From: Chitinophagales bacterium
GTDB lineage: Bacteria; Bacteroidota; Bacteroidia; Chitinophagales; Saprospiraceae
Reading direction: 5' to 3'
DNA: 16,974 nucleotides
Assembly: GCA_013298445.1 (NCBI GenBank)
Contig: JAAFHQ010000031.1
Coordinates: forward strand, 1 to 16,974
Under the pieces are notes generated by a model that saw only the letters and a program-made list of their open reading frames with translations, ran no database searches and was not told the origin of the DNA. This document shows, in pieces, positions 14,202 through 16,974 of the stretch. How positions within the stretch are numbered: position 1 is the first letter of the stretch; each line of letters begins with the position of its first letter. The position numbers and the translations under genes are program-made.

Positions 14202-14654
14202 ATGAACCTGAGTTTTACGTGTAAACATTTTGACCACCTGAGTTTGAAAGAGCTCTACGACAGCATGGTGCTGCGGCAGGAGATTTTTGTCGTTGAGCAG
14301 AACTGCGCTTTCCTGGATGCAGATGGCAAAGACCAAATTGCTTACCATTGTTTTGGCTATGATAGCAATGGTCAGTTGCATGCCTATACCCGCTTATTGG
14401 AAAAGGGCATTGCCTACCCTGAATACGCTTCCATTGGTCGGGTGGTGACTTCAGCGGCCTCACGAGGTGGTGGCTGGGGGCGCAAATTGATGGAATACAG
14501 CATTGAGCAACTGTATGATACATTTGGGCAACAAGCCATCAAAATTGGCGCACAGGCTTACCTCGAAAAATTTTATGGATCCTTGGGCTTCGTCCAATGC
14601 GGGGAGGGATATTTGGAAGATGGTATTCCACATATCCCGATGTTGAAAAACTAA
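14202..14654 (+). CDS. elaA: ElaA-family GNAT N-acetyltransferase
   Basis: This 150-residue cytoplasmic acetyl-CoA-dependent acyltransferase has normal length for ElaA. The family blocks are present in order: LRQEIFVVEQNCAFLDADGKD (24-44), the IGRVVTS strand (78-84), the acetyl-CoA loop RGGGWGRKL (88-96), GAQAYLEKFYGSLGF (116-130) and EDGIPHIPM (139-147). The physiological substrate of ElaA is not established, so none is proposed. The frame extends to a TTG at 14181, but the ATG at 14202 gives the standard start. Its stop is 2 bases before the pcm start codon, indicating a shared transcript and likely translational coupling. Confidence 0.94.
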   Translation: MNLSFTCKHFDHLSLKELYDSMVLRQEIFVVEQNCAFLDADGKDQIAYHCFGYDSNGQLHAYTRLLEKGIAYPEYASIGRVVTSAASRGGGWGRKLMEYSIEQLYDTFGQQAIKIGAQAYLEKFYGSLGFVQCGEGYLEDGIPHIPMLKN

Positions 14655-14656
14655 AA

Positions 14657-15301
14657 ATGCAAGATACTTATCGACATAAAGGGATGCGCCGCCAACTTGT
14701 AGAAGGCTTGCGCAAAAAAGGCATTAAAAATGAAAAAGTGCTGGAGGCGATCGGAACACTGCCTAGGCATTATTTTTTGGATAAAGCTTTTGAAGAGCAC
14801 GCTTATCAAGACAAAGCTTTCCCGATTGGGAACGAACAAACCATTTCCCAGCCATATACCGTGGCTCATATGACTGAATTGCTGGAGGTAGAAAAGCGCC
14901 AAAAAGTATTGGAAGTGGGCACTGGATCGGGGTATCAGGCTTGTATCCTGGCGCTTTTGGGGGGAAGGGTGTACAGCATTGAGCGCCAAAAAGACTTGTA
15001 CGAAAAAGCGAAGACTTTTTTGCCAGCCATTGGTTTTCCCCAAATCCGCTTGTTTTTTCGTGACGGCTATAAGGGGATGCCTGAGTATGCCCCCTTCGAT
15101 CGGATCATCGTTACGGCCGGAGCGCCTTTTATTCCGGATGCCTTGCGGGATCAGTTGAGTCTTGGGGGAGTGATGGTGATCCCTGTGGGAGAGGAGGAGC
15201 AGACGATGGTTCGGGTGCGGCGGATTTCCGAAAATTTGTACGAGGATGAGCCCTTGGGGCCGTTTCGGTTTGTGCCATTTGTGGAAGGGCTGAATGAGTG
15301 A
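14657..15301 (+). CDS. pcm: Protein-L-isoaspartate O-methyltransferase
   Basis: This 214-residue cytoplasmic repair enzyme methylates the alpha-carboxyl of L-isoaspartyl residues with S-adenosylmethionine, starting their conversion back to aspartate. The conserved TISQPYTVAHMTELL block (62-76), SAM-binding motif VLEVGTGSGYQ (84-94), Ser-Ile-Glu at 107-109, the FFRDGYKG block (133-140) and RIIVTAGAP (149-157), and the closing RFVPFVEG (204-211) are all present. The length is normal. The frame continues upstream to 14597 inside elaA, but the ATG at 14657, 2 bases after the elaA stop, gives the family's N-terminus (MQDTYRHKGMRRQLVEGL). It converges with the membrane-protein gene at 15318, with only 16 bases between the stop codons. 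Confidence 0.96.
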   Translation: MQDTYRHKGMRRQLVEGLRKKGIKNEKVLEAIGTLPRHYFLDKAFEEHAYQDKAFPIGNEQTISQPYTVAHMTELLEVEKRQKVLEVGTGSGYQACILALLGGRVYSIERQKDLYEKAKTFLPAIGFPQIRLFFRDGYKGMPEYAPFDRIIVTAGAPFIPDALRDQLSLGGVMVIPVGEEEQTMVRVRRISENLYEDEPLGPFRFVPFVEGLNE

Positions 15302-15304
15302 AAA

Positions 15305-15333
15305 GTGAAAAAAATTTTCACATGACATGTGAA
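15305..15333. terminator. Competing hairpins at the convergent gene ends
   Basis: TTCACATG (15317-15324) and CATGTGAA (15326-15333) form a perfect 17-base palindrome around a single A, overlapping the minus-strand gene's stop codon. An alternative stem, gtgaaaa (15305-15311) with ttttcac (15315-15321), shares the same bases. Position between two convergent stop codons suggests a compact two-way transcript end, or a protein-binding site. Confidence 0.4.
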
Positions 15334-15794
15334 CTAGCCCTTGCCTGTAGGGCTTTTTGGAGGTGCTCAAAAATGAGTTTGGCTTTGGCCCGGCTGGGAG
15401 CAACAACATAGAACCAAGGTTTGGAGTCTACTTTCAATCCAATTTTTTGCCACTGGCGGTCGCTATTGATGATTTGATTCAGTGAAATACAGGTAGTTTC
15501 CTTTTGATCCATATTGCGAAATTCAATCATGTCGGAGGTGATGCGCACAAATGCTTCACCAGCTGGGGAGAATCGCTCGTGATGCAAATGCCATCCGAAT
15601 AGAATTACACCGAAAAAATTGAGTACACTGGTTATGGTTCTCCAAAAACTACGGCCTTCGATAATGCCATCAATAATAACATAAATTCCGAGCGGGATCA
15701 GGGCTAATGCAACACCTAGTGCAATCCTACGCAGGAGTAAAGGCGTAGGATTTTCTCCTAAATCCAGGTAATAGATGATTTCTTTGTTCTCCAC
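15318..15794 (-). CDS. Small membrane protein, paralogue B, of unknown family
   Basis: This 158-residue protein has two predicted membrane helices at about 22-44 and 54-70. A soluble C-terminal domain follows (about 75-158) with a beta-rich start (FVRITSDMIEFRNMDQKET) and a closing helix (IFEHLQKALQAR). It is clearly homologous to the preceding gene: both begin YLDLG-NP, share RF-P-G--FV-IT, and end IFEHLQKA. Its start codon is GTG, one base after the upstream stop codon, so translation is probably coupled. The layout resembles PH-like membrane proteins of Bacteroidota, but I do not recognise the family. It is the last gene of the minus-strand cluster. Confidence 0.75.
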   Translation of the reverse strand: MENKEIIYYLDLGENPTPLLLRRIALGVALALIPLGIYVIIDGIIEGRSFWRTITSVLNFFGVILFGWHLHHERFSPAGEAFVRITSDMIEFRNMDQKETTCISLNQIINSDRQWQKIGLKVDSKPWFYVVAPSRAKAKLIFEHLQKALQARASSHVM

Positions 15795-15795
15795 C

Positions 15796-16284
15796 TTATG
15801 TATTTTGGGGTGACGAATGCGCTAGTGTTGAATGCATTCGATTAGCAATAGCTTTTTGCAAATGCTCAAAAATCTCTTTGGTGTATTGGCCACTGGAGAT
15901 GTAATGCCAATTGTCGCCAAGGGGTTTGAAGCCCACCCGTTCATCATCATAGTGGATGTATTCGATGTTTTGGAGCGAGAAAGAGAGTGCTTCGGAATCC
16001 TTTAGTCCACGATACCTGAGATTATCCTGAGTAATGGATACGAAAAAATCACCTTCTGGGTAAAACCGCTTTCGGTTGATGGAATACAGGGCCAATACAA
16101 ATGTTATCGGGAAAAAGATCGATGGCCAGCCAGGAAGCTCCTGGTTCGTAGAAAAACGAACAATCGATTTTACGATTGAAAAAACAAGGACAACTGCATA
16201 TAAGATATTCAGCCATTTACGGGTTTTAGGACTGAATGGGTTTACGCCAAGGTCTAGATAAAATTGTTCATTTACAGGTTCCAT
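15796..16284 (-). CDS. Small membrane protein, paralogue A, of unknown family
   Basis: This 162-residue protein has two predicted membrane helices at about 22-40 and 52-70, and a cytoplasmic or periplasmic C-terminal domain ending in KEIFEHLQKAIANR. It is homologous along its length to the next gene downstream (starting 2 bases on), pointing to a tandem duplication. Identity is moderate, so the duplication is old. The frame stays open to an ATG at 16383, but that would overlap the upstream small gene by about 90 bases. The ATG at 16284 aligns with the start of the paralogue (MEPVNEQFYLDLGVNP against MENKEIIYYLDLGENP) and is preferred. Function unknown. Confidence 0.75.
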   Translation of the reverse strand: MEPVNEQFYLDLGVNPFSPKTRKWLNILYAVVLVFSIVKSIVRFSTNQELPGWPSIFFPITFVLALYSINRKRFYPEGDFFVSITQDNLRYRGLKDSEALSFSLQNIEYIHYDDERVGFKPLGDNWHYISSGQYTKEIFEHLQKAIANRMHSTLAHSSPQNT

Positions 16285-16294
16285 TGCTGAGTAT

Positions 16295-16525
16295 TTACTG
16301 CTGAATTGGAGTTTCTTTTTTGGCAAGTCTTCCATATAAAGAATAGAAGCAAAGGATGCTGGTCCATAACATGGCAAAACCATGTCCTCGTTGGATTAGG
16401 CGAGCAGTTTCCTTCGGCTGTTGTTCCACCCACTTGTAGAAGAAAAGATCAAAAAAGAGGATGTAGCAAAGCACTACGACGCTAAAGCCTATGATTAGCG
16501 ATTTTAAAACTTTATTTTGAATCAT
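16295..16525 (-). CDS. 76-residue two-helix membrane protein of unknown function
   Basis: The ATG at 16525 gives MIQNKVLKSLIIG..., with a first membrane helix at about 8-30 and a second at about 47-65 (GFAMLWTSILCFYSLYG), separated by a polar loop rich in Gln, Lys, Glu and Arg. A longer frame would start with TTG at 16621, adding a mostly polar 32-residue stretch; the promoter-like sequence at 16545 falls inside that stretch and argues for the shorter form. It is 10 bases upstream of paralogue A and probably in one operon with both paralogues. No homology recognised. Confidence 0.6.
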   Translation of the reverse strand: MIQNKVLKSLIIGFSVVVLCYILFFDLFFYKWVEQQPKETARLIQRGHGFAMLWTSILCFYSLYGRLAKKETPIQQ

Positions 16526-16544
16526 TTTAGCCAGTATTTTCCAA

Positions 16545-16575
16545 CAAGAATAAGTAAATCGCCTTAGATCTGCAA
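16545..16575 (-). promoter_or_regulatory. Candidate promoter of the small membrane-protein operon
   Basis: The minus strand reads TTG (16573-16575), 20 bases, then TATTCTTG (16545-16552), one base from TAnnTTTG and with the same spacing as the strong promoter at 4025-4055. It lies 20 bases upstream of the ATG at 16525, so the leader would be very short. Confidence 0.45.
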
Positions 16576-16624
16576 CTACAATGTTTGAATTTTCGATCAA
16601 ATCTTTCAAAGTTAAGACCAAAGC

Positions 16625-16974
16625 TCACCAACCATATTTTTGCCAATCTTCCTCCACATCAATATCCGGCAATGCAGGCAACAAGTAACAAGGCGAGCCA
16701 CTTTCCGCCATCCGCTCCAAGGTGATTTTTGCTACATTTTCCGTACTCCATTCCATGTTTTCAAAAAGAGCTGGTGTAGGCTTCTGCATGCCCAGCAAAT
16801 AGTATCCACCATCCAGCGCAGGGCCCAATACAAAAGGATAGTGTTCAAGTTGATCAAGCGCCAACTGCACAATTTCTGGGGTCAACAAGGGGCAATCGCT
16901 ACCAATGATGACGGCTTTGGGAGAAGTTTGTAGGGTGTCCACAAAGGCAAGGTGCATCCGTTCACCCACGTCTT
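16625..16974 (-). CDS. DUF2064 (TIGR04282-type) glycosyltransferase, N-terminus beyond the window
   Basis: At least 114 C-terminal residues are visible; the frame is open at the window edge, so the protein starts outside. The visible part has IIGSDCPLLTPE, GPALDGGYYLLGM and a closing LPALPDIDVEEDW, the characteristic blocks of the GT-A-fold DUF2064 family. In that fold the SDCP stretch carries the metal-binding acidic residue and the GGYYL loop forms part of the nucleotide-sugar site. The family is often near sterol, hopanoid or purine-related genes, but no such partner is in this window. Its substrate is unknown. A 99-base gap separates it from the small membrane protein gene on the same strand. 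Confidence 0.88.
   Translation of the reverse strand, partial: DVGERMHLAFVDTLQTSPKAVIIGSDCPLLTPEIVQLALDQLEHYPFVLGPALDGGYYLLGMQKPTPALFENMEWSTENVAKITLERMAESGSPCYLLPALPDIDVEEDWQKYGW

Noticed and set aside
14651..15409. 252-codon minus-strand frame over pcm
   Set aside because: It is antisense to a well-conserved methyltransferase and overlaps the membrane-protein gene in another frame.
16295..16621. Longer 108-codon version of the small membrane protein
   Set aside because: Its start would be TTG and the extra 32 residues overlap a promoter-like sequence; the ATG at 16525 is a better start.

Overview
The window reads as chromosomal DNA of a Bacteroidota bacterium, most likely from the Saprospiria (Saprospiraceae or Haliscomenobacter-like). 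Three secreted proteins carry the C-terminal type IX secretion (T9SS) sorting domain with its YPNP-type start, including one with a BACON domain. Several genes have TAnnTTTG-type -7 boxes and none has a recognisable Shine-Dalgarno sequence. The taxonomic placement below phylum is inference. No rRNA, tRNA, CRISPR array, transposase, integrase or phage gene is visible.

Left part (1-3000, minus strand): a T9SS-exported protein of unknown function lies downstream of a DegP/HtrA-type periplasmic protease. Then, on the plus strand, come dapF (lysine and peptidoglycan precursor synthesis) and a 676-residue secreted modular protein (two PPC-like domains, BACON, PKD-like, T9SS tail). A lipoprotein and a small two-module secreted protein follow on the minus strand.

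Middle part (8.1-13.7 kb, minus strand): a very large M4 (thermolysin-like) secreted metalloprotease with propeptide, catalytic domain, predicted propeller-like extension and T9SS tail. Next come a ROK-family sugar kinase and a Gfo/Idh/MocA oxidoreductase that probably form a two-gene sugar-metabolism operon. The ROK protein lacks the family's usual zinc-binding cysteines.

Right part: plus-strand dgkA (lipid kinase), elaA (GNAT acetyltransferase) and pcm (protein-L-isoaspartate methyltransferase), with elaA and pcm separated by only 2 bases. Facing them on the minus strand is a compact cluster: a DUF2064-type glycosyltransferase cut by the window end, a 76-residue membrane protein, and two adjacent paralogous membrane proteins.

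The most unusual feature is in the spacers. Four gene 3' ends carry long inverted repeats whose arms are built from a short word repeated several times, with a different word at each site: AGCGAA-type at 77-207, CTTAGGTG-type at 3821-3935, CTTTGTGC-type at 6153-6244 and GGTTGAGG-type at 7993-8113. Separately, two related palindromic elements of about 55-60 bases share the 15-base core TTTTGCCCCACTACT at 11390-11449 and 14139-14193. The coding genes are largely of known families; the spacer elements are the part worth following up. All calls were made by reading the sequence, with no database search.
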